Source of the DNA: Candidatus Bathyarchaeota archaeon
GTDB taxonomy: Archaea > Thermoproteota > Bathyarchaeia > 40CM-2-53-6
DNA: 64,000 nucleotides
NCBI GenBank assembly: GCA_005888755.1
Contig: VBBQ01000033.1
Coordinates: 1-64,000, forward strand
Direction of reading: 5' to 3'
Shown: positions 26,401-35,522 of the stretch, in pieces
Position numbering within the stretch: the first letter of the stretch is position 1
Layout of the letters: each line of letters begins with the position of its first letter
Made by a program: the position numbers and the translations under genes
Notes under the pieces: generated by a model
What the model was told of the DNA's origin: nothing
Database searches by the model: none
What the model saw: the letters and a program-made list of their open reading frames with translations, nothing else

Positions 26401-28201
26401 GGACCTTGCTTACATTCTGGGGTTTGCTTATGGAAAGGGATGCGTGCGATCTAGTGCCAAGCATTCGGCCTTGAGAATCACGCAATCATCAGTCCACGCC
26501 GATTATATCAGGCGACTTCAGAGGGCAATGCACCAAGTGTCACACCGCCCTTGGAATACGTATCTACTCCCCGCCAGGACGACAAAGTTTGCCAAGAGTT
26601 CTGAATGCCAAGTTCTTGTCCGACATTCTAACCTCGTCGTGCACTTGTTTGAATGGTTGACGCGTAACGGACTTCAAAACCTTCTTCGTCTCAATGATGC
26701 GGCACTCGCTGGATTCCTAGCTGGGGCTGTCGATGCTGACGGATGCTTCAGTATCAAGAAGAATCGGCAATACTCCATGGTTTCCTTTGATCTTCTTCTG
26801 TCTAACGATCTTGCATCAAACCGCCGCTTGCTCTGGGCCCTCCGGCGCTTCGACGTGTACGCACGCATCAAGAGTCTTCACGGCGTAATGAGCATACAGA
26901 TTACCTCCAGGCGCGATGTCAGGCGGTTGATGGACCGAATAAGTCTGTATTCAGGGAAAGCGAAAAACATTCCTCCTCAGCGAACCCGAATTTCAGCTCG
27001 ACACGAGGCAGTTCCCGCGTTGCCCCTTCGTGTAGCACTCTCGGGCCTGCGGCCGGTCCCAATCGAGCTACTCCGCTCCGGCGATTGGAGTACATTCCAT
27101 TCGTACCGCAACGGGAAGCGACAACCGTACAAGGCTCCTCTCCAGCGATTGATCCGCGGGCTTCACACCTGGTTGGACGCCTCCTCTCGAGAACGACTCC
27201 TCGCGCTTGCTGGGGACGATTATGCCCTCGATGCAATCCGAACGGTCAATTCGGAATTCTACACGGGCTACGTTTATGATCTTCGCGTTCCTCTAGGGGA
27301 ACACTTTGTCACTGAAGGCGTCCTCACTCACAACTGTATAGATGAACTGGACAAGATGAGGCCCGATGATAGAGTCGCGATCCATGAGGCTCTGGAACAG
27401 CAAACTGTCAGTGTTGCCAAAGGAGGAATTGTGGCCACTCTGAACGCTAGGGCGGCAGTTCTTGCGGCTGCGAACCCTTCCCTTGGAAGATATGAACCGC
27501 ATAGAAACATCAACGAAAACATCAACCTGCCCGTGACCATACTTTCGAGATTTGACTTGATATTTCTCGTTAAGGATCTACCGGACCCCGATAGCGATTC
27601 CGAAATGTCGTCTCACATTCTACAATTGCATAGGGCGAGACACGGTTCAGAAGAAGCGCCATTCCAACCGGACTTCCTACGGAAATACATCAGCTATGCG
27701 AAGAGGATAATCCCGGTGCTGACTCCGGACGCGGTCAAGGAGCTACAGGACTTTTATCTGAAAATGCGTGGGACAACAGGCCGAGAAGCAGCAGTAGCGA
27801 TTACCCCTCGTCAATTAGAGGCGTTGGTCAGACTATCCGAGGCAAGAGCTCGAGCATTCCTTCGCGATCAAGTGACAGTGGAGGATGCGAAAAGTGCTGT
27901 AAAAATCATGACCTACGCTTTGCTAGACGTAGGGGTGGACGTGAAAACAGGAAAGATCGATATCGATACGATAATGACAGGTAGGCCTGCGACGGTGCGG
28001 GACACGTTGGGTCGGGTAATCGACATCGTCCGGGAGCTTGAACGAGAAACCGGAGATGTAGATGAGAAAATCCTGATTGCCGCTATAGTGGACAAGAATA
28101 AGGTCACCGATGGAGAAGCTAGACGATTCGTCGGGCAGTTGATAAAAGAGGGAATGCTCTACTCCCCCAAGGAAGGAAGACTAAAGCGAACCTCAAGCTA
28201 G
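23447..28201 (+). CDS. mcm: Replicative helicase MCM containing two inteins
   Basis: A 1584-residue precursor which would be about 687 residues after removal of two inteins (368 and 529 residues). Extein features: N-terminal domain with a zinc site (Cys146, 149, 169, 172), Walker A VGDPG/TAKSQ interrupted by intein 1, Walker B ADKGVA/CIDELDKM interrupted by intein 2, sensor 1 AAANPSLGRYE and arginine finger SRFDLIF, and a C-terminal winged helix. MCM unwinds DNA at the fork with GINS. It starts inside the gins stop. Both inteins must splice for the ATPase site to form. Confidence 0.95.
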   Translation: MTLLAPTETGLPENVFQDFFRAYLADPVGSKYRKRLAEVAVNNGRSLVIDFDDLIAFDPVLARNVVQHPDDFFVHASSAATSQMRVEDPEYAEQVGRIIVRFRRLPEKRALRKIGAEDLMKLALVEGIVVRTSQVRPMIVKAVFRCRKCGELSRQDQAGDLLRGPGPICASCKQQSGWDLIEDQCVFKNTQEARVQERPEDLPPGMLPRYLDVRLDDDLVDTARPGDRVALTSVVRAEKQYAGEKGKLRTFNLYLEANFVDVVGKETEIVEITLEDEKKIIEASKHPFVHRNLIMSLAPSIYGYDEIKEGILYLLFAGVAKRLPDGVNIRGDLNCLIVGDPGCLIGDERVVLGDGTVAKIEDLGDHHLENLNIPVLTGGGGAEKDIATRFHIYHNQPTMEIVTESGKSIRGTYNHPLLSVEIVERTQIRRWKRLDEFRVGDRVAVVTGFPCYITGLVHTGWHPLPYTLGPKFRGRLPTKVTPELGSFMGYVLGDGWVERYRAGFTVADGEKDVLKTLCAMSIRLFGITPKVSSRKGPNRNVQLFEGVIHSQDVAYNLATLKEKRIPDLILKSGDSVVSPFLRWLYEADGTVFSSKRGCGAIGLKAKNIELLRDVQILLLRFGIHSRIISNALLIRRGESILKFADKIGFASVKKQTRLADLRARAARLKRFGRQHSERIVAVYHREPADVYDIEVPQSHKFVANGIVSHNTAKSQLLQYVSRIAPRGLYTSGRGTTAAGLTAAVLREKTGGMVLEAGALVLADKGVACLHPDSEVFVDGVQRRVADLFDEGRIERALSGSNRLELSPLHQSVANLDLDRLVTRQATATLVARRWYSGQILRVRMESGMELRLTSAHPVLDGKTLQWKPIGDFRPGDNIVALKKLPSSRTRVLLLDILPDDWIVQPLSSEKVELRRVLEAKHTSLRAINSYYGLKRDALNGRGALTIRQFKAILKDTGMYNAWAQRPFAFGRKKRTERLKIGTLTADLAYILGFAYGKGCVRSSAKHSALRITQSSVHADYIRRLQRAMHQVSHRPWNTYLLPARTTKFAKSSECQVLVRHSNLVVHLFEWLTRNGLQNLLRLNDAALAGFLAGAVDADGCFSIKKNRQYSMVSFDLLLSNDLASNRRLLWALRRFDVYARIKSLHGVMSIQITSRRDVRRLMDRISLYSGKAKNIPPQRTRISARHEAVPALPLRVALSGLRPVPIELLRSGDWSTFHSYRNGKRQPYKAPLQRLIRGLHTWLDASSRERLLALAGDDYALDAIRTVNSEFYTGYVYDLRVPLGEHFVTEGVLTHNCIDELDKMRPDDRVAIHEALEQQTVSVAKGGIVATLNARAAVLAAANPSLGRYEPHRNINENINLPVTILSRFDLIFLVKDLPDPDSDSEMSSHILQLHRARHGSEEAPFQPDFLRKYISYAKRIIPVLTPDAVKELQDFYLKMRGTTGREAAVAITPRQLEALVRLSEARARAFLRDQVTVEDAKSAVKIMTYALLDVGVDVKTGKIDIDTIMTGRPATVRDTLGRVIDIVRELERETGDVDEKILIAAIVDKNKVTDGEARRFVGQLIKEGMLYSPKEGRLKRTSS
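24473..25576 (+). mobile_element. MCM intein 1 (368 aa) at the Walker A motif
   Basis: It begins at Cys343 in the sequence PG/CLIGDERVVLGDG (block A) and ends VANGIVSHN with Thr as the following extein residue, so the conserved terminal Asn and penultimate His are present. A block B TxxH is seen in GTYNHPLLS. Two dodecapeptide-type LAGLIDADG regions are visible: MGYVLGDGWVERY and LRWLYEADGTVFSS, which suggests a homing endonuclease. It sits in GDPGTAKS, a site used by other replicative ATPase inteins. Confidence 0.93.
25748..27334 (+). mobile_element. MCM intein 2 (529 aa) at the Walker B motif
   Basis: It starts with Cys in VA/CLHPDSEVFVDGVQ and ends FVTEGVLTHN followed by Cys of CIDELDKM. 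Block B is RLTSAHPVLDG. A dodecapeptide endonuclease motif FLAGAVDADGCFS is textbook LAGLIDADG, with a partner LGFAYGKGCVRSS that is more degenerate. The length is large for an intein with HEN, consistent with extra DNA-recognition sequence. The splice reading frame is intact. Confidence 0.93.
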
Positions 28202-28229
28202 AACCCATTCTTCGGAGCTTTCATTACAG

Positions 28230-31200
28230 GTGAAGATTAGCGAACTCTCTATCGACAAGCAAGTAATCGAGCTACTATCCAAAGAAGGCCTCGACGAGCT
28301 CTACCCGCCCCAGCAACACGCCATCGAGGCCGGGGTCTTGGACGGTAAGAACCTAGTTCTGGCGAGTCCAACGGCAAGTGGAAAGACTCTGGTAGCAGAA
28401 CTCTGTATTTTGCAACACGTCCTCGAACACCGAGGCAAAGCAATCTACCTTGCCCCACTACGTGCATTGGCTAGCGAGAAATTCAAGGAATTCCAAAGAT
28501 ACTCAGCAATCAAGAAACCCAACGGGGACCATGTCCGAGCTGGAATATCCACGGGTGACTATGACAGCTCAGACCCGTGGCTAGGAAGATACGACATCAT
28601 TCTTTGTACTAACGAGAAAGCCGACTCTCTCCTGAGGCACAAAGCGCCCTGGATGAGCGAACTAACCCTGGTCGTTGCAGACGAAGTTCATCTCCTGACA
28701 GAACAGGAAAGGGGTCCAACTCTCGAAGTGGTTCTGACTCGACTAACAGAGATCAACCCGAACATCCAGGTCTTGGCTCTCAGCGCAACGGTGAGGAATG
28801 CGGAAGAAGTGGGGTCCTGGCTGAAAGCCGGATCGGTGACGACCGACTGGCGACCCGTCCCGCTAAGAGAAGGAATCTATCACGATAATCAAGTACAGTT
28901 CCGAGATGGCGCAAGCCGAGTGATTCTTAGCGGAACCAAAACGCCGAGCCTCGACATCGCGCTCGACGTTTTGAGCACTGGCGGACAAGCACTGATTTTC
29001 ACTGAGACCCGGCGGTCCGCGGTCGAGATGGGGCGGAAGGCTTCGGTGGCGGTGAAAAGTCGCTTGTCGAAGCCCGAAGAGAGAGCGTTGACCAGTATTG
29101 CTGAGCGAATACTCTCAACGGGCGAGAAGACCCGGCTAAGTGAAGCCCTGGCAATGCAGGTCGCAGGAGGAGCCGGCTTCCACCATGCAGGATTAGCAGG
29201 AATTCATCGTGGAATAGTGGAAGACGCCTTTCGAGATGGCAGAATCAAAGTCTTGGCAGCGACCCCAACACTTTGCCTCCCTGCGGGAGAAGAGATTTTT
29301 GGAAATCCAGCCCCTATTGCAATAGAGAAGCTCTCCAGCCACGACAAAGTCTTGACTCATGGGAACGTATTTGAAAACGTCATCGCGCCAACCTCCCGAT
29401 GGTATGACGGGCCTCTCGTAAAGATCACACCCTGGTTCCAACTCCCCATGAGGATGACGCCAGAACACAATGTGCTCCGAGTGATTCGCGAAAGGCATTC
29501 GTTGCGCACTCGGGGCACGAATCGCCACTGGTGGACTTATTCTCAGCCCGAGTGGGTCGCGGCGAAGAACCTGAGTACGGGCGATCTAGTGTTGTTCCCG
29601 AGAATCAAGGAAGAACACGATCTTCAATGTATTGATCTGTCTGAGCAAGGCTCCTTATCAAACCAGTATGGCGTCGTAGGAAAACACTGGTCAAGACTGA
29701 AAATTGCCTCCTTAGAATTAACCCCTCAGACACTCGAAGTGTTGGGCCTGTTTCTCGCTAAAGGCTACACTGGAAGACAAGGGCAGGTTATGTTTGCTCT
29801 GAACACAAAAGAGACCGAGCTGACGTCAATAGTCACGAACTGGCTTATAACAATCGGGTTGAGGCCCAGCGTTATCTATAGCGAAAGACACAGACGTGTC
29901 ATCAGGGCTTGTTCTAAACAACTGGCAGAGACACTTCGAGCACTGTGTGGACGAGGAGCGGTTGAGAAGAGGATTCCGCATCAGCTTGTTTACCTCCCGA
30001 ACAACCAACTTGCCCACGTAGTTAGAGGAATGTGGCGCGGAGACGGTGATGTCACCGAATCCGGAGCAAGAACAGCAAGATACTCAACTGTGTCGAGAGG
30101 TCTGGCCAAACAACTGTTTGCGGTGCTCGTTAAACTCGGGTACATGGCAACGATCAAGATCAGCAAGAGGGCTGGGATTACATCGAAACAAGGTCTGGCA
30201 ATTACTCACAAACGCGATCTCTACACGGTTTCGGTTTCCGGGAAACAACTCACCCGGTTCATATTAGACATCTTGAGAGTCAAATCTAACAAGTTTGTTG
30301 GGAATCGTGAATTCAATAGAGGATATCTTGATTCCGATTATTACTATATGCCGATTAGAACCGTCGAGCAGGAACCCTACCAAGGCACAGTTCACAATCT
30401 GGAGGTCAACGGCCACAACAGCTACGTTGGCTCGTTCGTAGTCCACAATTCCGCAGGCGTGAACCTACCAGCTAGGGCTGTAGTCATCAGCAGCTACGAA
30501 CGCTACGAAGCAGGCTATGGCAGATACCCGATAAGTGTGCTAGAGTACAAGCAATTCTGCCTGCCTCCGGATGTGCCGGTGATCCTGGAAGACGGGTCTC
30601 CAATTCCAATTGGCCGGATTGTGAAGGACCGAATTGGCGAACGCGTGTTGTCCATGTCTAATCCTCACGGGGTCGTAAGCAAGCCCATTGCTGGATACTT
30701 CGAACGAGAAGCGGCTGAACTCGTTGAAGTCAGCACTGCTATCGGAAGAACATTAAGTGCAACACCGGAACACCCAGTCTTATCGAGACGGGAGGACGGT
30801 TCTCCTGCATGGATCCCGATCAAATCTATCAGGATAGGTGACCACTTAGCATACGCCCGAGAGGTTCCAACCTCGGAGTCTCACGTCTACTGGGTAGATT
30901 TGATCGGGATCCATGCAGGAGAACCGTCCCAAGAAATCTATTCCCCTAAAATACAAAGATGTCGCCCAACATCTCGGGGTTAGCCTCAGGACCTTCAAGG
31001 GTTACGTATCTGCCAGACGAAACCCGCCGTTGTCCAGAGTTCTGTCCCTGGGCAGGCTTTTAGGTCTCGGCAAGACGGAACTTGCATCGCAAATTCGCCT
31101 CGTTAAGTCCAAGTGGGGGAAACCGATACGGATCCCTGAAACTATCAATGAAGATTTCATGTGGCTAGTTGGGATCATAGCATCGGACGGGCACATCAAG

Positions 31201-33054
31201 AAATCCCAAACCATCAGAGGGACCTACTACCACATTCGTGTTTTCAACAAGAACCGCGAAATTATCGAAAAAGCTGAATCTGTCCTCCAAAGACTAGGCT
31301 GCCATCCGCAAGTCACTAGCAGACTGGATCAGCAACTCATTGTGGAAGTTGGCTCGAACGTATTGGGTCCAATAATCTCTCAGTTCGGGATCCCATTCAG
31401 GAGGAAATCCTTGGATGTTTTCGTCCCTGACTTTCTGTTACGATTCCCAAAACCCTTGATAGGCGCTTTCCTTGCAGGTGTCTTCGATGGCGATGGATCC
31501 TACTCGGAAACCAAGTATCCAAGAGGAATAAACACTAAGGTTAGAGCCATCGTTATCGCGACTGGAAGCCGTAGGTTCGCTTGGGGCCTTCACGATCTCT
31601 TGCTCAGACTCGGAATCCTGAGCACAGTCGTCAAGAGTGATCACGTTCAAGAGGTTATGCTGAATAATAGACTGGCTATTTTCCCGAACCCAGTCTACAG
31701 GGTCACGTTTCGAAAGATAGCCGATATTCGAAGGTTTAGGGACTTGGCGCCATCCGTAAAGAAGATCCCCAAGATTGATTATAGTCAGTACCACAATTCG
31801 CACGCGTATCGAACAGAAGAAAATAGACAACCCTATTCCTGGGTGAAAGTGAAAGGCACGGTCAGGAAGAAACTTCGCAGCCCAATAAAGGTCTACAATC
31901 TTTCCGTGAGCGAAACTGAAACGTACTTGGCGTCAAACTTCATCGTGCACAATTGCGGGCGAGCTGGAAGGCCGAAGTACGACAAGTTCGGCGAAGCTTT
32001 GCTAATCGCGCGTAATCCTGACGAGGCGGAGTGGTTGATGGAGAATTACGTTCTTGCCCAGCCTGAGAAACTCTGGTCCAAACTTGCGGCGGAGCGAGTT
32101 CTTCGCCCACATGTACTATCTACTGTTGCTGCCGGGTATGCTCATTCAGAGGAGGGGTTGTATAACTTCTTCGGAAAAACATTCTACGCCCATCAATATG
32201 GGCCTCGGCTGATCAGGATCAAGATCGGCGATATCTTGCAATTTCTTGTCAAACAGAAGATGGTTACGATGGAGGGAAAGGACCTGGAGGCGTCCAAGTT
32301 CGGCAAACGGGTTTCGGAGTTGTACATCGACCCGATGTCTGCTGTCATTCTCAGGGATGGACTCAACAGTCGGGCGAAGAGTATGACCGACTTGAGTTTG
32401 TTGCATCTCATATGCAAGACTCCCGACCTTGCTCCCCGTCCCCGTCCAAGGGGAAGCGAAATAGACAAACTGATTGTGACAGCTGAGTTGCACCGAAACG
32501 AATTCGTCGGCGATGTTCCGGACCAATTTGTTGATCCACTGGAATACGAAAATTTCTTGAGCGAGCTCAAGGCCTCTCAAGTACTACTTGACTGGATAGA
32601 CGAACAGACCGAAGACCAAATCTTGGAAACCAGGAAGGTCGAACCAGGCGATCTGCTCAGGCTTGTACAGGGGTCCGAGTGGTTGATTCTTGCTACTCAG
32701 GAACTGGGACGTCTGTTTGGGCACAAGGACCTTCTGGCGCCCTTGGAGATGCTCAAGGTGAGGCTCGCAAAGGGCGTTCGTCCGGAACTGGTTAAACTGA
32801 CATCGCTTGAAGGCGTCGGACGAGTCAGAGCCCGCATGCTCTTCGACGCTGGATTGAAAACGATCGAAGATATCAAGGAAAGGAGCCTCGAACAATTGAC
32901 GAGCATTCGGACCATTGGTCCATCGCTTGCGAAGAAGATCAAGGTACAAGCCGGGGGACTCATCAAGGCAGATGAATGGGAAAAGGCGAAGAATGCAAAA
33001 CCGTCGGAAGTAGAACAGCAAGCAATCCTAACCGAATACGAAGACTCCGAATAG
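28230..33054 (+). CDS. hel308: Hel308-type superfamily 2 helicase with two inteins and a frameshift inside the second
   Basis: A Ski2-like DNA helicase of replication restart. Motifs: Q-motif LYPPQQHAI, Walker A SPTASGKT, DEVH-type motif II (VADEVHLL), LSATVRN motif III, then TPTL/SAGVNLPAR and LEYKQF/CGRAGRP, each split by an intein. A winged helix, the ratchet domain and a helix-hairpin-helix end (LEGVGRVRARMLFDAGLKT) follow. The exteins give about 750 residues, the usual size. The plus-strand frame changes by +1 within intein 2 between 30904 and 30983, so as written the helicase cannot be made. It lies 28 nt downstream of mcm, probably in the same operon. Confidence 0.9.
29274..30449 (+). 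mobile_element. Hel308 intein 1 (392 aa) at motif IV-V (TPTL/SAGVN)
   Basis: It begins Cys349 in CLPAGEEIFGNP and ends GSFVVHN, followed by Ser. Block B is RMTPEHNVLRV. Endonuclease-like segments VLGLFLAKGYTGRQ and VRGMWRGDGDVTES suggest a dodecapeptide HEN, the first degenerate. The HNH/SSA terminal signature NGHNSYVGSFVVHN is well conserved. The insertion point is a conserved helicase motif. Confidence 0.93.
30558..31953 (+). mobile_element. Hel308 intein 2 at motif VI (QCGRAGRP); frameshifted
   Basis: It begins Cys in KQF/CLPPDVPVILEDG and ends TYLASNFIVHN before Cys of CGRAGRP. The span is 1396 nt, one base more than a multiple of three, so the two halves are in different frames (465 codons if corrected). 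Block B is SATPEHPVLSR. The second half has a helix-turn-helix-like stretch VAQHLGVSLRTFKGYVS and LAGLIDADG motifs VGIIASDGHIKK and FLAGVFDGDGSYS. The frame breaks next to a 35-bp inverted repeat (30794-30828/30895-30929). Confidence 0.9.
30794..30929. repeat. Perfect 35-bp inverted repeat inside Hel308 intein 2
   Basis: Positions 30794-30828 are the exact reverse complement of 30895-30929, with a 66-nt spacer. The left arm is in the original frame (EDGSPAWIPIKSI, downstream of block B). The right arm reads VDLIGIHAGEPS, not expected intein sequence. The correct intein frame resumes on the other frame immediately after the right arm (KKSIPLKYKDVAQHL). This looks like a template-switch inversion or an assembly/sequencing artefact. 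Confidence 0.95.
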
Positions 33055-33062
33055 CGAGTTTG

Positions 33063-33120
33063 AGCCCCACTATTCCTAGGCTTATAATGCGGGGCTAATC
33101 TATGCTCCCAGAAGCCTAGG
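33063..33120 (+). promoter_or_regulatory. Overlapping inverted repeats around the ino1 promoter
   Basis: AGCCCC (33063-33068) pairs with GGGGCT (33091-33096), and CCTAGGCTT (33075-33083), which lies in that loop, pairs with AAGCCTAGG (33112-33120). The interleaved arms could form a pseudoknot in RNA, or two overlapping operator half-sites in DNA. A TATA-like CTTATAATG (33081-33089) sits in the middle, so the promoter for the inositol-phosphate synthase gene is probably here. Confidence 0.5.
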
Positions 33121-33131
33121 AAAGTTCGCAG

Positions 33132-34217
33132 ATGGGGAAGATCAAAGTAGCACTCGCAGGCGTCGGGAATTGCGCCAGTGCACTGATACAAGGAATTCAA
33201 TACTACCGGAAAAACCCGCCCAAAGAAGACAACCTCACAACGGGACTAATGCATCCCAAGTTCGGGGACTACAAAGTAGAAGACATCACATTCGTAGCCG
33301 CGTTCGAGGTCAACCACAATAAAATCGGAAACGACCTTAGCAAGGCCATATTCACCGATCCAAACTGCGCCCCGAAGATAAGCGATGTCCCCGACATGGA
33401 CGTCACCGTCAAAGCGGGTCCGATCCTGGACGGCGTCGCGCCTCACATGAGGGAGCCATTTCACGTTTACAATAAAAACAGAACGAAACCCGTTGACGTT
33501 GCAGCTGAGCTGAAAGATTCTGGAGCAGAAATCCTCGTCAATTACCTTCCGGTCGGAAGCGAAAAAGGCGCCAGATTCTATGCACAACAAGCGTTGGACG
33601 CCGGCTGTGGTTTCGTAAATTGTATCCCCGAGTTCATCGCGTCAAACGATGGATGGGCGAAAAAATTCGAAGACAGAAAGCTCCCGATTGCGGGGGACGA
33701 TATCAAAAGCCAGGTCGGAGCGACAATTGTCCACAGGGCCCTCGTGGACCTCTTTCTGAAACGGGGCGTCAGAGTGGACGAAAGCTACCAGCTCAATCTT
33801 GGTGGTGATACTGATTTCCTCAACATGACGGTGGAAGAGAGGCTTCATTCAAAACGTATAAGCAAAACAACAGCGGTTGCAAGTCTCATCCCATATGACG
33901 TTCCGACGAGAATAGGTCCGTCGGATTATGTTCCTTCTCTCAGGAACAAGAAGATCTGCTACATCTACATTAAAGGAAGAAAGTGGGGAAACATTCCACT
34001 CCAGATAGATCTCAAACTTTCAGTGGAAGACTCGCCAAATAGCGCCGGAGTTGTTTCAGATGTAATTCGCGCTGTCAAACTAGGCTTGGACCGTGGTATT
34101 GGAGGTGCACTCACGAGCATTTCCTCGTACTGTTTCAAGTATCCGCCGGTCAAGATCCCTGACGGTCTGGCTTCTCAATGGGTTGAAGACTACATTCAGG
34201 GAAAGAGAGAGCGCTAA
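33132..34217 (+). CDS. ino1: Inositol-3-phosphate (myo-inositol-1-phosphate) synthase
   Basis: It makes L-myo-inositol phosphate from glucose 6-phosphate with NAD; in archaea the product goes to inositol lipids or compatible solutes. The 361-residue protein begins KIKVALAGVGNCASALIQGIQYY, the NAD-binding nucleotide loop, and contains GDDIKSQVGATIVHRAL and LNLGGDTDFLNM, conserved core segments. ATG at 33132. It ends in a 4-nt stop overlap with the convergent deoxyhypusine-synthase-like gene. Confidence 0.93.
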   Translation: MGKIKVALAGVGNCASALIQGIQYYRKNPPKEDNLTTGLMHPKFGDYKVEDITFVAAFEVNHNKIGNDLSKAIFTDPNCAPKISDVPDMDVTVKAGPILDGVAPHMREPFHVYNKNRTKPVDVAAELKDSGAEILVNYLPVGSEKGARFYAQQALDAGCGFVNCIPEFIASNDGWAKKFEDRKLPIAGDDIKSQVGATIVHRALVDLFLKRGVRVDESYQLNLGGDTDFLNMTVEERLHSKRISKTTAVASLIPYDVPTRIGPSDYVPSLRNKKICYIYIKGRKWGNIPLQIDLKLSVEDSPNSAGVVSDVIRAVKLGLDRGIGGALTSISSYCFKYPPVKIPDGLASQWVEDYIQGKRER

Positions 34218-35350
34218 GCCGAGACTTTCCCAGTTTTCCGTACCGCGGGAGCCTGTAGGGATTCTCCCCAATTGTGGTTCAACCGGCCTCTGCTCTTCCA
34301 TTCCTCATAATGTTCCATTACCCCTGTGAACAATAATGGAAGCCCGATCGTGGCGTCAACGTGCACGGTGCATTGTTCAGCCTTCGGGTCAAGCTTTCCC
34401 CATGACTGGCTTTCTGGGAGCTCGCAACCAGACAAGCCGCCGAACTTAGCATCATCTGTTGTTACCTGGATCGCGTAACTGTGCGGGGGAACCGGCATTC
34501 CCGCGATCTCTGCCATGGGCACCACCTGTTGGATGTAGTTCTTCGGAGTCCCTCCGCCGATGAAGATCACGCCAGATTTCTGCCAACGCCTCTTGAGGCT
34601 CATGATCTCAAGATTGTCCAGCATCGGATCATAAACCATAGGCGGCCGTCCCTGGTAGAGTTGCTCATTTCTATACACTGTCAACGCCATTCCAATCGAG
34701 CTATCGGCGAGTGCCGGGCAGAAGATGGGAAGGCGTTCCCTCGCGGCGGTTGCAAGAATGCCGTATTCGTCGTTGATTCGCTGTCCCATAAGCTGGAAAA
34801 ACTCCCTGCTGGAGTAGCCTCGAGGTTCAAGGCTCTCCGAGAACTTCTCCACGAACTCGTCGGCCTTCGTGAACATCACATCGTCTGCATAAGTGTCGTA
34901 GACTCTGTCAATCCTCATGCCTCTCAGGGTCGGATCGTCGATGTGATGCTGAGCCATGTAATGGCGGCCCCCAAGAGACTCGTAGAGGTCGTGACTCAGG
35001 TTAGCGCCCGTTGAAACGAGAACGTCGATTGCGTGGAAAGCGATCAGGTCTCGGAGGAGTCGCCTCATTCCGCCCGCAATCATAGCGCCTGAGAGGCCGA
35101 AGAGAATTAGAGGGCGATCCGGATCGCTCAGCATGTGAAGCCAGATCTTGTAGCACTTGCCAAGCATTCTGCTCTGGAAAGACGTCGTGTTGAATGCCTC
35201 CAAAGCTTCGCTCACAGTGTGAACCTTTGCCACGTCAAAATGCTGCACAGGATGCTTGAACGCATCGCCTCGTGGCGAGAATTGAATACGAGAGGACGAA
35301 GCCGACGCGGAAATTTTTTCGTGAGAGTTAGAATTCTTGTTAGACTTCAT
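34214..35350 (-). CDS. Deoxyhypusine synthase-like protein (copy 2)
   Basis: A 378-residue protein of the deoxyhypusine synthase family, longer and quite unlike copy 1. It has a Ser/Asn-rich N-terminal extension, TGANLSHDLYESLGGRHYMAQ, and GGGTPKNYIQQ where the catalytic lysine would be. Family members with this pattern may be homospermidine- or agmatine-related enzymes rather than aIF5A modifiers. It is not next to aIF5A. Whether it forms a hetero-oligomer with copy 1 is unknown. Confidence 0.8.
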   Translation of the reverse strand: MKSNKNSNSHEKISASASSSRIQFSPRGDAFKHPVQHFDVAKVHTVSEALEAFNTTSFQSRMLGKCYKIWLHMLSDPDRPLILFGLSGAMIAGGMRRLLRDLIAFHAIDVLVSTGANLSHDLYESLGGRHYMAQHHIDDPTLRGMRIDRVYDTYADDVMFTKADEFVEKFSESLEPRGYSSREFFQLMGQRINDEYGILATAARERLPIFCPALADSSIGMALTVYRNEQLYQGRPPMVYDPMLDNLEIMSLKRRWQKSGVIFIGGGTPKNYIQQVVPMAEIAGMPVPPHSYAIQVTTDDAKFGGLSGCELPESQSWGKLDPKAEQCTVHVDATIGLPLLFTGVMEHYEEWKSRGRLNHNWGESLQAPAVRKTGKVSA

Positions 35351-35522
35351 TTTATTCTTCTAACTTGACCGTTCTACAGGCTTTCCGTTTCTATTAAAAT
35401 GTTCCACAACTCGCGATACGAGTCACTTGGACGATTGAAAATTTTTCGAGGTTCTTGTCAGAAGGCCGCGGCGGGATTTGATCGAAAAACTAGTCGTTTG
35501 AAATTCCCATGGCGATCGACGT

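Noticed and set aside
24572-27540. Multiple antisense frames inside mcm inteins
   Set aside because: All short and without domain; intein reading frame accounts for the sequence.
34481-35014. 177-codon plus-strand frame opposite the DHS-like gene
   Set aside because: Shadow frame in GC-rich coding DNA.
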